DNA of 64,000 nt. Source: Beaufortia kweichowensis (lineage: Eukaryota > Chordata > Actinopteri > Cypriniformes > Gastromyzontidae). This document shows positions 41,401 to 56,400 of this stretch, in pieces. The notes under the pieces were generated by a model. The model was not told the origin of the DNA and did no database searches. It saw nothing but the letters and a program-made list of their open reading frames with translations. The position numbers were made by a program, and so were the translations under genes. Positions within the stretch are counted from its first letter, which is position 1; every line of letters starts with the position of its first letter. The stretch lies in contig CM032797.1 of assembly GCA_019155185.1 (NCBI GenBank), positions 1,887,110 through 1,951,109 of the forward strand. Reading direction: 5' to 3'.

Positions 41401-44400
41401 CAGGACCCTTGGGATTCCAGGTCCCGTCAACAGCCATGCACAGAAACGAAGCGATTCCTGGTAATAACATGAGGAAGAATTTTAGCTGAGTGATTTTAGG
41501 CTAGCGCGACTGTGGTGGTCCTTATCTTTGCAATTAAAACATCAAGAGTGATTTAATTTCAAGATCTTTTTTTACTGTTAATTGGGACTACATCTGATAG
41601 CATTTATAACAACAAACAAAATAACCACGACATGGAACAATATAAATGCTTTATTCTATATAAAACATGGTTTAAACAAAGAGCAAATCAACTGATTTGA
41701 GCAAATAAATAAAAATCAGATAAATGGCTTTCATCCATTATGGACCGCAAATGCTGGCACTCTTTAAAACTGATTATGTCCATAATTTCGACATCAACCA
41801 TATGGCTACCATTTAAATAAGAAATGCCACATGCCTGATTTCAGCACAAGCTGTACGTGTAAGCTGATGCCAAAGATGTCAATTTCTTTTCTAATGACGA
41901 TGAAATGCCTGACACAATGGAATTAAAATATCTGTTTCGGCTGCACACATACCTCGAGTTCCTTTAGGACAGGGACGCTCCACCGTCGCGCCACGGTGTG
42001 TCTGCGGCCAGGATATACCTCGCCTCTCCGTGCCATCGCAGAAGCGTTTGCTGGAGGGGGGCAGGCTGACGGCGGTGGGCTCTGCTGGCTCAGGGTGGTC
42101 TGCAGGGGCATCCTTGGCTTGCTTGGGGTTGGGAGTGGTGGTGACATTCACCGGGGGTCTGTGGACAGCAGCTGTTGTGGTGGTCATAACAGGAGGTGTA
42201 GTTCTTCTAGGCAGCACCGTTGACCTTACTTCATCGGAGACGGTCGATACTGTGAGAGCAGGAGCAAGTTTGAATGTGAGTAGATTAACACAGATAGTGG
42301 AAAAGTAACATAGCAGCATCAAAATGAATAGTTTTGCTAGTTTTTATTAAAGGCAATCTCTCTGTGCATTACAATGATTTTGTATCATTGACTTTGGATC
42401 ACATTGTAAGCTACATATAATGGGTTGTAAATTCACTGTAACACATCAACAAAAAGTTTAATGTTTTTCATATCTAAAGCACTTCTTCTTTCGCTCTCAT
42501 GAATATCTCAAAATATATTTTACATTTCAGGCGGGCATTTGTTGTCATATGGGTAAAAGTGCTTATTCACATCAGACTCATCTTGAATCAGGTCCAAAGT
42601 CAGTATGTGGCACCAAAGACACCCATGTCTGATACAAACGACACAGTCAATTTAAAACTAAAACTGCCCGACAGCCTTTAGCCTAGACAGTTTAACATCA
42701 TCTCCCGAGCTCATATTCTGAAGGACGTATGCTGTTATCACAGCAGTGTTAATGAAGGAAAAGACAATAAATCCTATCACAACCTCATTCTATATCGCGA
42801 TGTGGCTGAGGTACGACATATGGTACGACAACGTCAGCCAGGACAGACAGAGTCCGGCTGCATTATGGCTTTTTCATCTCGCTCTTTCTCTGTAAGAATA
42901 TATGAGGCAACTCATATGCAAATGGAAAATTGTTAGACAGGAAATGTGAGTGCGTCTTTCATCTTTATGTAGGTCTGACAGAAAAACAATATAATTACAG
43001 CACCCAAAGGTACTTGCCCATCTGATGATGTATCGTGATGTATGTTGTGCAGCTACCAATATGATAAACAATAAAAAACAAATGGTTTTTTTACGTCTTT
43101 GGAGAAAAAATGAGTAGTGCTTACCCACGCATGCAAAGGTTGCCACAGTTTTGCATTGAGGTTGCTTTTCTGACTGTTCTTTAAGTGTTACTCGCTACAC
43201 CAACCAACCCTAAGATTGCAAGTTTTTTCCAAGTTGCATACGAAAGAATAGAAAACAGATAAAAATGACAAACAAACAAGAGAAAGGTTGCAAATCTGGA
43301 TATGAAAAAAATGCAAAACTCGAATTTTCTGTCTTTGTGTTTATGTCATAGTTATGCCATATTTGCTTTTTATCTTTTTATCTTATAGGAAAGTCAGATC
43401 AGTGCATTTCTGGGTAACGTGTGAAACTGTGAATGCCGTTGTGGGTTGGCTGTCAGCAGCTCGGGTCTCATGGGTGTTCCTGCAGAAGAATCTAGCAGTT
43501 TTGTTAAGAAGAGGGCCAATGTGATGCTGGAGAATGTGCTTGGCACAGAAGCAATATCAGCTATCTGACATCCCATCATCAGAGATTTAGGTCTTATAAG
43601 TCAACAAACACACACACAATGGGCCAGCTTCCAAACCACCAATCTGAAACAATTCTGGATTTGTTTCTCTATCATCACGATCCAGATCTCTCCTGACCGA
43701 CCCCGTCTGCAGAAACACCCGACAAGAGGCTTGAAAAGGAAGATAAACAGTACCTCAGGAACTCTAATTCAACTGCTGTGTCACAACTACTTAAACAAAA
43801 GGACAAACTGTCCTGCTTGTGGCACCGTGACACACTATTTGCCGTCTTTTCAAGTTAGCAGACACATCGTAATTAAATGAGTGCCCAGTCAATTCATTTG
43901 GCTGCTCATTTGTTGACCATTCAGTCACACTTCTTTTCAATTCACTAAAGCGCCTAAGCTATATATTATGAACACACGTAAGGCCTGTTTAAACCAAGAA
44001 GATTCTTTGTTATGAAACGCAAGTTATACAAATTAACAGTTGAAATGCACTTTACTGACATTAGATATTACATATAAAAAAACAAAAATCTACTGCAATA
44101 AACAGCGATGATTGATTTATGGTTCCAATTAATAAAGGCCTGGGCACCTTCGTGTAGTAGTGGCTTAAGGTACGTGAACTACAACACAAATGGGCAAATG
44201 TCATATTGTCATGTTTTTCATCATACTGATAGCTCAGATGGCAATATTTGTTGGTTTAAATACCCATGTGAGGTCTCTCTCAAAGTTTATTTTTATTTTT
44301 TAAAAATACATCACTCATGTATAGACTGATATTTTTTATGTCTAATTAGATGGTTCAATATATCTGTAATAAATACATACTGTGAGAATTGATATTCAAG

Positions 44401-47400
44401 TTTCATGTGACTGAAAATGTCACATCCATAACACTGGAAAGGCCCAAATATTATTGGTATTTCTGATTTTATTGCAAGTGCAGTCACGCTGATGAAATGC
44501 CAATCTTTGTGTCGGTGTGAGTCAACCTGATCTCACAGAAAAAAAAAAAAAACTATTTTACGAGTTGATGATTTTGTATGGATTTGTGTGAAAAAACAAG
44601 AATGAAGTTCACATCTAAACCTAGTCACTGGGGTGAAAGCAGATCATACAAAAAGAGAGTGCAAAAATTCTAATGAATTAGCCACCATGTGACTAAAATA
44701 AACATTCAAAATCTCCTAGTAGGCATGAAACACTATGAGACAAACCATAAGCATGTGTATTCATTGGACAGAAAGCTCTGTATCACTGAAAAGCTTATCG
44801 CCCATCAATCTGTCACTGTCAGCCTCTACAAATGAAAATTTGTGCAACGCTGTTAAAATCTTAAACATCTCAGAGCGCTGACTGAATTCTTCACGTCTCT
44901 ACTTAAATGTTGCTCTTCAGCCACAAAGGCTGCAATGGAAAAAGAGAGTGAACGAGCGAAAAAATAAATACAGAGGTAAACTGCTTGTCAATGGCCAAGC
45001 CTGTCTCAACACCTTATTTTGACATCTTCTGAATCATGCCTCTACAATTTTCTTTTGATTATGCCGGGCAATTTCACCGGCTGCCGGGAACCGCAGAGCA
45101 TCGTCCATCAGCTCTCTAAGGAAAAGAAGCCTCAATTAGTTGTCATTTCATGAGTCTGTGAAATCTTCAGCCGTAGAAGAATCAGAACGCAAGGACGTAA
45201 GGACCACTCAGCAGCCCACCACGGATGTGAAAAACATGAGGCTGGGAGTAAAAAGTAATGCTCAGTGGTCTGAAAAGACATCGGGATTCTGGGAGGAAAA
45301 GTGTTGAGAGTACAAATGAATAAAACAAATATGAGACATAATTAACGTTGGCTTGTGCTTATTATGAGTCTAAAACAATCAAGGGCGCATTGATAGAAAA
45401 GTATATCAATATCTGAATGACGACTGTGTTTTTTTTAACTGCACTACATCCGACTTTGGTCATCTATGTTACAAGATTCAAAACATTTATTTGTTAAATA
45501 CACAGTTACATTGAGAACATAACCAGCAGTAAAATGTAATTCAGATCCGCTCCATAAACTGTGCAAAAAAGTATATAAGAAATATGTATAAGATATAACA
45601 ATAAAGTAAAAACTAGTTAAGAAGGTAAGATATAAATATAAACACAATATACAGGAATGTACAAAAACTAAGTGTGCATTTATGTGCATTTGTGTGTTAT
45701 TATGATACTAATGTCTATGCAATGCATCACCTCCGCCACGTTATCAACAATTGTGATTAAATTGTTATCATGGATTTTTTCATCTCATAGTCAATGAGTC
45801 CATAAATATACATGTTGACGCAAGAAACTGTGGCCAGATTCTTTTTAAATAGACTAAAACTGGCAAAACAGTGTCTCTATTTCTTTCAGCCTAAAACATT
45901 TCTTCACTAGGCAATATGCAGGAGTTGCCAAATGCAAATGTGGTGTTTATCCAAAGCATCCTCCAGCTGGAGGACTCTGATGGCCGTTTGGAGGCGGTTT
46001 ATTACATGCTGGTTGTGTCACAACAAAATAATAATGTAGGATCAGCATGTGTGTGTATGTGTGTGCTGTCTGAAAGCAGCACATTAAGATGCTGTTCCTG
46101 TGGCACTTCCAAGATCTTCATGTGTCTCTCGAAATTGTGAGGAATCAAAATGAAAGTAAAAGACCCACAAAATGTTTATGGGCCCTATAAAAAATAGAAA
46201 AGACACTGCTATTTACGATTGTTCTTTGTTTTGCTAGAAAGAGAGCTAGAACATGCAATCTGCTGTTTTGACATCTCCTGTAAAGGTTTCCCACACAGAA
46301 TCTGACCAGTTATGACAAGCTCAACCAGTTATCCCATGCAAGTTCCATGCAAGTTAGCAAATGTTTGCTAATTTGATAATGCAATTGACATCTCAACCTT
46401 TTTGACAATTTAGAAAAGTGCAGATTTTTTCCCATAATAAAAAAGCTTCCTTACATCTGGACTGGAAACAAAATCATTCTAGATCACCAGATGTATGCAC
46501 TAGTAACAACCTCAATTGATTTTATATTGGATTGCAATTTCATTAATATGTATGAGATCACTTTCCATGTTGGCGCAGATCAATTTGCAATTTGCGAACC
46601 GCGGTCATTGAAAAATTGAAATTTTATGACGATACTTGCTGTGCAGACACTTTAATTGATTTAACAGATGAGGTGACATTTTGTTGCAGCACATGCTTCC
46701 GGTGTAGATGTGGTGTTAGAATGTTACAGCAATACATTTAGGAATGTGTTTCTTTTTGTGTTCAAAACAGATGAAATGTTGATTTAACTTCAGAGTCCAT
46801 ATGTTTGTGTTTTGAGTAAAGGTAAAAACATAATTTTTGAGAAATACTACAAAATACAAAATACTACAAAGTTGATCAGGAAATAGTAATGAAAGTGCTT
46901 GGCGTTGTCGATTTAACATCTTTGGAAACCCCTTAACAATTGTGGTTTGAATGTGTGAATTTGTCTTTTCCCACTGTTTTGGACTACATTTTTCCATTAC
47001 GCATTCAGCACCTACAACCCAATCGTTTCTGCAGAAATCTTGCATAGACTGTCATTGCGTAGTCCACGCAGGTCTTGACAAATCTCAAGGGAAAATTCAT
47101 CAGTGGGTTTTCGGCTGCACTATTGATTAAATGACTGAATATCTCTTGCTGTTGTTGACTGAGAGTCAACTTTCCTGACATCTGCAGCAGTAATCGATGT
47201 GCGATTGAGATAGATGAGGGCTCTATCAGGTCATCTTAGGGAACCAGCACCCTTTTGAAACCGGATTGACCTCAACAAGACCGCCACCATCATTAACAGT
47301 CACAGACGTCTAGAAACAATGAACTCAATTAACTGCTTCTGTTGCCGTAAACAACTATCTGATTTACACTGAATCTGCATTCTGATAAGCTGTTAAAATG

Positions 47401-50400
47401 CTAAAATATGTCCAATATATATCTGTGACTGCACTTTTTAACTTTTTACACCGAAGCTGTGTGGCTTGCCAACCAAAAACAGCTGTCAGGTAGGATAATG
47501 AACTGTATATTACTGTATAATCATTATTATTGATATTTTTACATCATACCTAAGAACAGACTATAGTTGTGGAGTACTGTAACATTATTTATTGTTTTAT
47601 TTTTCAGCTTGAAATTAAACTTCAATTGTATGGAAAAATACATTGTTTAAAATATTTCAACAGAAGAAAAAGTCATATGGGTCATCATTCAGGTCAAAAG
47701 TAGTAGCAGTGCTTTCCTTAGCAAACACCACTAAATAAACTTTATTAAACTATAATCCTCATGTAAACTTTATAAAATGAAAAAAGAAAACATTGCCCAT
47801 TCTGTTAAATCAATCTGCTGCAGCACTTGATCTCTTTACTTCTGTCCTGTGGACGTGTGAAAAGAAACACCTGTTTTCCAGAATGTCTTGAGATTTAAGG
47901 CTTTAGACCCCACTAAACACATGGGCTTTACATTTCCGCTAATCACCACTGACTAACAGGTGTCAAACGCTCCATTACCAAACGGCAGCATTACCAGATT
48001 GACTGGCGTGTCGCCGCGACATTCTGCTAAAAGAGCCAGAGGCAGATAAAAACCTGACGGATCGGTGCCAGGAACTCTATTCAGAAACTCTTACGTACAA
48101 GCGTTAAAGACCACAGACAGGCAAAATGCGGCTTATTAACTACGGGATTGACACTGCCTCCAGAAAAACACTTGGTATGTGAGCCAGGGGAAGAGAAAAC
48201 AGAGGCCAACAGCGAGAGGGCGGGGGAGAGAATGCACGAGAATACAATGCTCTCTTTTTCTGCTCGGCCCTGTTTGCTCCAAATGTTTCTCTTCCTCTGA
48301 AAATGTGTCTTGTGTTGAGACTCAAAACACACAGAAGCACCCTTGTGAGATATTCTCTGAGGATGGTGGCCCTTCAAACCTTGCTCAGATTACACTGTCA
48401 ACAAGAAATCAAAATTGACCTTATTTACTTTACTACGTCTTCCCGGTCCTTTTGTGCACGATTCATCCCCACGTGTTATTCCAAGAAAAAAAAATGTTTT
48501 CGCAATGTGATCGAAACTTGAACACCTCTGAAACAACTTCATATCCACCTATATTTCCCTTTGGGACTTGAAAAGACCACTTTTCAAGTCCCAATGTCCA
48601 CTTTTTTGCTGCCATTTCACTCAGAAATGTCACATTAACAAAACAAAATACATTATACCCATCATTTTACACTGACACTTATAGCTTGAAATGCCTGATA
48701 AGCACCACAATGGGCTTTATTAATTTATCAAGGCATTTTTTTTCTCCTGTTTTGAACCTGACTTCATGCATTCAACTGAAATAAATTAAAAACCTCATTT
48801 TCGGCGCTAGCCGAAACCTCTCCACACCTGTGAGAGTCATTAATTTTATGCTTTTATGGCATGTCATCTTTAACGCTCAGATCAATGGTGGTTCTAAGGA
48901 AAATTAATTTTCTCCCTCATGTCTTGCTTTACCTCTGAAAGTTCCTTGCAATTATTGCCTCGTCTGATTCTGTCTTTTCTCAGTGTTGAACAAAGACTCG
49001 ATAGTCTTTGTGCATCCCTGAGAATGCCTTTTAAGTGTCAATGTGAGGATCTTGAAGCGTCAGGATTTAGGTACGCATTTTATTACCGCTTTTTAGTAGC
49101 TTCCCTTTGAAGAATAAGCCATCAAGAAGATTTAAAAAATAAATTTCATTCCTTTTGACTTTCTCCTTCCTATGCACCATATTAATACTATGCCTAAAGT
49201 CAATGTGAAACAGCATTCACAACATATTTTACGTACATAATTTGACACATTTCTTACTGACACCAATAGGAATTGGTTGATTGTAGTAAGGCATGTCTGG
49301 AATGCTGTATTAATCAATCGTTGACAAATCAAGCAGTGTGATTTGTCTGATTAACAAAAATTGTTGAGTTTGTTGAGTATAATACAGTATATACATTTAA
49401 TTTGCATTTAATGTACCAATCTTTGAATAATTAATGACAAACAATGTATTTAAAAGTTCACTGTTTCTCTTTAAAGACACCATATGTAAAGTTAAGCAAT
49501 AAAATATTCTAAAAACATGAGCTAAGTGCTATATATTTTGTTCACATGTATCTACATAATAATTTGTATGTAACCACGGCAAAGAGTTTAAAGAAAAATT
49601 GTGGAAGTAGTAGTAGTGTACTAGTAGTAGTAGTAGGAAGTGTTGTTTCGTATATTCGTCATGCATTGCAGAAGTTTCAGTCACCAAAGATGACTCCAAG
49701 AAGCGATAACTTACAGGTGAATCACATCAGGCAATGCTTTGTTTTCGTTTTGAATATGCATCCTCTAGCGGCCAAAATTGCATATTGTGCCTTTAAAGAA
49801 TGTTCACATAGTGCAATCTGCAACAATCAAAGGTAATTTATTTTCACAGAGAGCTGGCAAATTCAAGCAATGTTTGCAACAGCAACTGCTGGCACTGTGA
49901 TGTGGGAGTTTTTAGCAATGCAACTGTTGAGAAAGTTTAATTTAATATTAACACTTGTTCATTCAGCTGTTGTAAATAGTTCACAATGCAGCAATCACAA
50001 AGGCCAAAAACTAAAATCTACAGTGTATATACATACAGCACAGCCTCTTAAGGCAAAACATTAAATGCTTTTGTAAGTCACATTGGATAAACATGTCTAC
50101 AAAATAAAATAATGTATGCTAATTATATCAGGCATATACAAACAGCTGAAATCTGCAACACTAAGCTCTTCGCAAATGAAGACACGGTCTGAAATGGAAA
50201 AACACTACAAAGAGGATTTTACACTAACAAGATTATTATCTCCAATACATCAATACACTAATTAAAGAAGTAGGAAAATGGCATTTATGCAGCGTGAACT
50301 GAGAGCTCCTAATGTCTTCCTACTGAAAAAATAACTGAAATCTCCTTGGTCTACGTTTCCTACTTTGGCTCGCTTTCCAATATGTGAATGAATCACAATA

Positions 50401-53400
50401 GAGGATTTTGAGCATTAAGCATTATTTAAGCCCATTTTCCATAGAATGGTCTACATGAGCTGCACGCTTTCATTGCACACAAATTCCCCTTATAAATCAG
50501 ATGAGTTTTATGTCGGTTTTTGCCCTCTAGGAATTATGGAAGAAGCATTATAATGCCACCAGTTTTAACACACACTGTTCCTGTATTAACCTCTTTGCAG
50601 TCGCATTTCTTCAAGGTGTTGGTGATTTAAGAGCACAACAGTGTCCCTGCCACGTTGTTTTAAAGGCTAGAAATTGTTCTAACATGTAATTACCCAAAGT
50701 ACAACTCGTAGTCAGGGCTTAATAGGTAGCTCATAAAGTCCAGTAATGAGATTTAATCGCTCCTATAGATGCATCTCATCTGAGTTTTCGTTCGTGTAAA
50801 TTCTACAGATGCTTTGTGGCAGGTATTGCTGAGGGACTTTAACGTGAGCCCAGTGAATCTTAATGGACGCAATTAATTTTATCTATGTGCTCAGATGTTT
50901 CTCTGTTTCGGCAAAAGAGACAATTTTTCAGCATCATTAGGTTCTCTTTTGAAGCAAGATATTTTATTACGTTCTATATCAAGAGATAATATAAAAAATA
51001 TGTTTTATATCAAGGCATTTAGGGAAAACAGTGGCTATCCAAGATGCATTAACAAAGTTACTGACGTTGAATGCTGACAATCAAGTGTATGGTATATGTT
51101 CAGAACAAGGCTGTGTTCCTCTAAATACCAAACTCTAATTATGTTTTCACCATGAAACAGACCAGATGTCCTAGTTTAAGCTCTGGTTTTATAACTGCGG
51201 TAGACTGAAATTGACGTAAAGGCGCAAATTTTGCCGGTGCTCATGACAACGCCTTTCTTTAAGTTAGACTGTTAGTGTTTTTCTCTTTTCCAAGAAACTC
51301 TACCATAACTGGAAAAACCTGCTGCTAGCATTCAACAAAATTGTGGTGTCCCGGAAAGATGTCTGGGGTATCAGAAAAAGATGCATATTTAAGTTCCTCA
51401 TTGGCAGTGCGCCACAATCCTGAGTCGCTACACTGCCGCGATCACCCACGGATGGCAATTATGGTAATTCAGTTGTTAATCACATTTACATACATGTGAG
51501 CTCCAGAGCGAAAAGGGGCTCAATGCATGCACCCCCTTTATGCATGCTGGGCCAATTAAAATTCTAGTGTCTACATCGACTTAATTGTGGCTCAGCAGGA
51601 GGGAGATTCAAGGCTCGACCTCTGTGAGCACACTGGCGGAGGAGAGACAAAAGCAGACAGAAACAAACAGGAGCGGTGAAAGGGGGTCACCGCTGCTAAA
51701 GGACGGCGGGCACCAGCGCAATCGCTTGTAGCAGGTTTTTTGTTTAAAGAGGTAGGTGTGGATAATTATGCTCATTTTCCTCTTGCTGATAGAAGAAAGC
51801 TGTCTAGTGACACATCTGGTGCTACTCAGCTCTTAAGAGATGAATTTCAAATCCGGCCTGTCTAGCTAATGGCCCTTGATGATTGATCTCTCCTTCTGTG
51901 GCGAGTCATTTCTCCAGCCCTGTTGCAGCCAATGATACATGCGTGCACGAGCTATGCATTTGTCTTTATGCTTGCCAAATGATAGTGAGATTGTCTAAAT
52001 GTATTGCAAATTTGATCCTGAAAGAAACTGATCAGATGGCAATCACAATAGGTTGAAGCAATTTTCATGAGTAGGGTCACGTCTAAGCTTCTTCTACATT
52101 CGAAATGTGGTTGGAGGTCTAAGCTTAAAGGTGAGGTTAATAGGGTTACGGTTATAATAGACGGGAAATCCTTTTTGCAGCAACTGATACCTTTCAAACT
52201 TGCAAAATGTGTGGATGTTGCAATAGTGTACATTTATGGCAAATTGCACCTTCAGAGATACTCACAGGTAGCCAAGGCAACAAGTAAAGACAGTTTTCAC
52301 AAATATGGTCAACTCTAGGCTTCTCACATATGCTGTGCATTTGCAAAACACAACGATGATGCCTCTCTGTACAGCTGGTGGTCTGAGCTCAGGGTTAAGG
52401 TTAATAGGGTTACGGCCATAATAGATGGGAGCAGGACTTCAATGATGAGTCTTTTTAGAGCGAGTCATTGAAAGGCTTGCTATGATAATCAACCTTCACA
52501 GGCAGTCACTGCGACAATTACGCATAACAATATTGTAAATCATTTCTCTAGTGCCTGAGCCTGCAATTTTGTTTAGAGGTGGACTCTCTTCTCCAGGGGA
52601 CTGAGGAAGAAAAGCTCCATTCAATATCACAGTTGTATCACTACTTAAAATTAAAACTCAGTCACCCGTAACATCCCGCACTCTAGGCGTATTAGGCGCA
52701 TACTTGAAAAATCAGACCACTCTACAAAACCAAACAAAAAGACTGTAATGAGTCTTACCTTCAGCTGGATCAGGCGGCCCGAATTCAAGATTGTATCGCA
52801 GAATGTAAAAATTATTCCACACGTATAGCTGGTTATCCCTAGGGTTGTAATCCACAGCGGCGATATACTGATACTGATTGGGAAAGAGGATGTCAGTATA
52901 CTCCCCTTGCCCCAGTTTGGTGTTGTACACGTAGTCAATTTGGCTCTTACTGGCTTCGCTTTCGTTCTCCTCGTAAGTGGAGCGCACCACGTGCAGTACG
53001 CCACAGACCATGAAGGCATTGGAGGCTGAACGTTTGTCATAGGCCGTTTCCCATGTGGCTTCAAAGCGTAGAGTATACGGATTGAGTTGGCTGAGAACGA
53101 TACGGCCATTGTTCTGCTCGGTGGCGTAGATTACCCACAGTCCTCGCTCGTCCACCGCCAAGTCAATGTCGGTTTTTCCGCCCCAGCGATACGGTGAGGT
53201 GTCGTGGTAGTTGGCGTTGGCAACAATGGCCTCTCCGCTCTTTATCCGAGTCCTCAAGTCAAATTTGACTATGTTTCGTGTTCGCTCCTTGTTAAAGAAA
53301 ATGGCCCCATCGTAGGCCACAAATCCAGTTCCGTCCACCCTGTGTGGAAGCTTGTAGGTAGTCGTCTGTCGACCGCTCCGTAAGTCATCAAGCGAAGAGT

Positions 53401-56400
53401 ACTCGATTAGTGTGTCTGTACGGTACGGTGTCCATGGCATGAAGTAGATTTTGTCCCCGGCCTGCAGGGGGTCTTTGCACCAGGCTCCAGATTGCTGTTC
53501 AGCCTCAAACACAAAGGCTGGATCCCCGACTGCTTTGAGTGTTCCGGGGCAAATGAAAACTGAAAAAAAAAAGGTCAGCAAGCAAGAACAAGAGTTAGAA
53601 AATCAGCCAACAGTGGACTCTATATTGATCTTCTACACAAATTCTTTGGGACCAATGTATGCATAAGTAAAGCAAACACGTCTGAGGCTAATAAATCACA
53701 ATCTCATTTTGGCAGTGTCAAAACTGGTGATGCGTGCATAGTCTAAAGGAAACACAAGAGGTTAAGTGAGAGCAACTTCACAGACTGTTTTGAGCCTTGC
53801 TCCCTGAGATAGTTCTCAAACACGATTAACTGAGAGAAACAGACAAAAGGGAGGAAGGGAAACCAAACAAACAGCAAAAAAGCCCTGCAAATGAAAAGAG
53901 ATGAGAGAGACGACGCTAATGGACAGGTACGATTCATTTTGGAATTGCTACCTAAATAGCCACGATTCTTTTTATGCCAATGTTACGTGGCGGGTTTGTC
54001 GCAAAAGCCATACCTTTGAAAGTAAACACGTATATGCATTATGTCTGAGGAAAGAACAGACGACAGATGAGAGGCGAGAGGACACAGAGGTCGAGGACAG
54101 TGGGACATGATGACAATGCTGTTCAGGACAGATAAGATAACATCCAAAGGGAAGCATCTTCACTCAGGTCACTGAGGAATACAAGCTACGAATAGGAGAG
54201 CGAGGCCCTTGCCGAACACACCCATGTGTGGGTGTTGAATCAGTTAGACATGTCTGCACAGTCTGTGATGAACAGCATATCACATGCAGATGGCTACAGG
54301 TAGGTGGCCTCTCTCTCCCATCAATATCACATGACCAGAGACGCCACGGAAGAAAAAAGCCAAATAAAAGTATCGCACTCAAAGGTGAAGTGTATAATTT
54401 AAGTGTATAATAACTACTGAACTGTACTGCAAAAATAATACTCGACTCGAACAGGTTTTCTACTGCTTCCATATATTCGCCAAATAATGCCCCACACCCA
54501 TGCTACTGGTTAAGCCAATGTGCTGATAGCATTTAGTGGAAGAATAATACAAAAATGGCTTATTTTTATATGTATATGCATATTATTATCATAATTATTA
54601 TTAGGATAAGAGAATGAATTTTAACATTAAAATAAATTACACACATCACCTTTAAAAATGTTTTGTCTAAGACTTAAGTTCCTTCAGGTTCTTCAAGTTG
54701 GACAGTAGAGACTGTAGACGATAATCAATACAGGTGTTGAGAGAAACAACCCAACAATATTTTTTTCGGAGTGTTGCTTTGGGAGATCTTGTCGATCTAG
54801 AGATCATGTAGGGAGATAAGGGTGGGGAGGGGTGGAAGGTTCAAAACCATAACAACACAAAACAAGGAGCTGAGGACTGAGAACCAGAGCAGTCATTTAC
54901 CTTTTTGCTCCACTTCTATTTTGAGCCGTGAAAAACAAGAAAATGGAAAGAGCGTCAAGGGAGAGAAAAGATTAGACGAGCCCAAACAATTTCAACATTT
55001 ACATATACAGGCCAATGAGTTTGAGTCAAAGAGAACTTCCAATGGGAAAAAGTTACACAGTATATGCAGAATAAAGTGTTCAGAGGGAAAAAAACACATG
55101 ACAGCTGTGCTACTGAGAATGAGGGATGATTAATTACATTGCTATCAGTGGAAACCTAACAACAGATAGAAAATTTAGCAATATCAGAAAAGGAGAAAGA
55201 AAAGAGCTATATAGGATATAGAGATAGACAAGGGAAATACACAGATAATTATTTAGAAATGCACATTTAAACTAACAACCCTAACAACCATGTGATCTTT
55301 TCTTTCAATTAATAATTATAATGTTAAATATGTGAAATGAAATGCATTCTTGTTCTAGATTAGATTAGATGTGATTACAGGTAAATTAATAAATTATATT
55401 TATATTTAGAATATATTATATATTTGTGTATATTTAAAAATAGCATATATTCAAGACTAAAACCTTTATAAATAAAATCAGTTTTCATATAATATATATG
55501 GGCAGTTGTCATATTACAGAGTTAAATGATTTACTTCTATAATTGTCATTCATGTTTTTTTGACCTCATATTAACTGAGAAAATAGTTTTAATGTGTGAT
55601 AACAAAATAAGGGAATTATGATTAGTTGAAAAAAAGGAGAAGGAGGTACGGAGAATACATTATGAACCATATTAACATAAGTAGCGGTACTAATTTTGTA
55701 ACAAACCTTGTAAAAGTGGTTTTACAAGGTGTTTGCCACACCCGTGCTTAAAATATACACTACAGTTTATACGTTCATATGAAACTGTATCCTAAAGCGT
55801 ATCACATGACGTTTATGTTTATGTGAAACGTTTAATGTCCGTTTATGTTACTGGTCAACTACCCATATACTGAAAAGCCAGACAGAGACCTTTGTCCATG
55901 ACTTTCAGAAGAGAAATTTTTTCTGAGAAAAACAGTAAAGAGTAAAACAAAATCTGATGAACACAAACGATAACCCAAAATATCTGTTAACTAGAAACGG
56001 ACAGGATCCTCCAAACATCCATCTGAAAAACTAGAGGCTTTCAAAACAGAACAAAAACAAAGCATTTCAGCGGTTGATTCAAGACAGAATATTTTATTTA
56101 TCAAAAGATGCAACAACCATCAGGTCAAACTGCTGCAAAATGAGCTGTCTGGACAAAGGAACAGAAATTGTAAAGATGAGAGGAATATATGAATATATTA
56201 GATGCAGAGTAAACAGCATACAGAGGATGTGTAGGGCAATCTGGACACGGGTTTCCTGTCATCAGTGATTGAAAAACATTGGCAGAAGGTCAAATGTTAA
56301 AGTAGATACTGGCTCTGTTCCAAAGCATTGTGAGCTGCTCACCTAGACAGTATTTTTAGCTATTACTGGTTCCCTTGTTCCATTACATCTGAATGTTTTA

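Larger units (their letters stand above)
42250..52758. other. 10.5-kb intron between olfactomedin exon and linker exon
   Basis: This is the largest intron in the window. It holds a MITE-like fragment (44524), a short TAG trinucleotide run (about 49607-49634), a SINE tail (50067), a small hairpin (48561) and a diverged direct repeat (52132 and 52398). Stretches at 47840-48060, 50340-50900 and 51420-51660 look less repetitive and may be regulatory. No exon was recognised. Confidence 0.6.
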
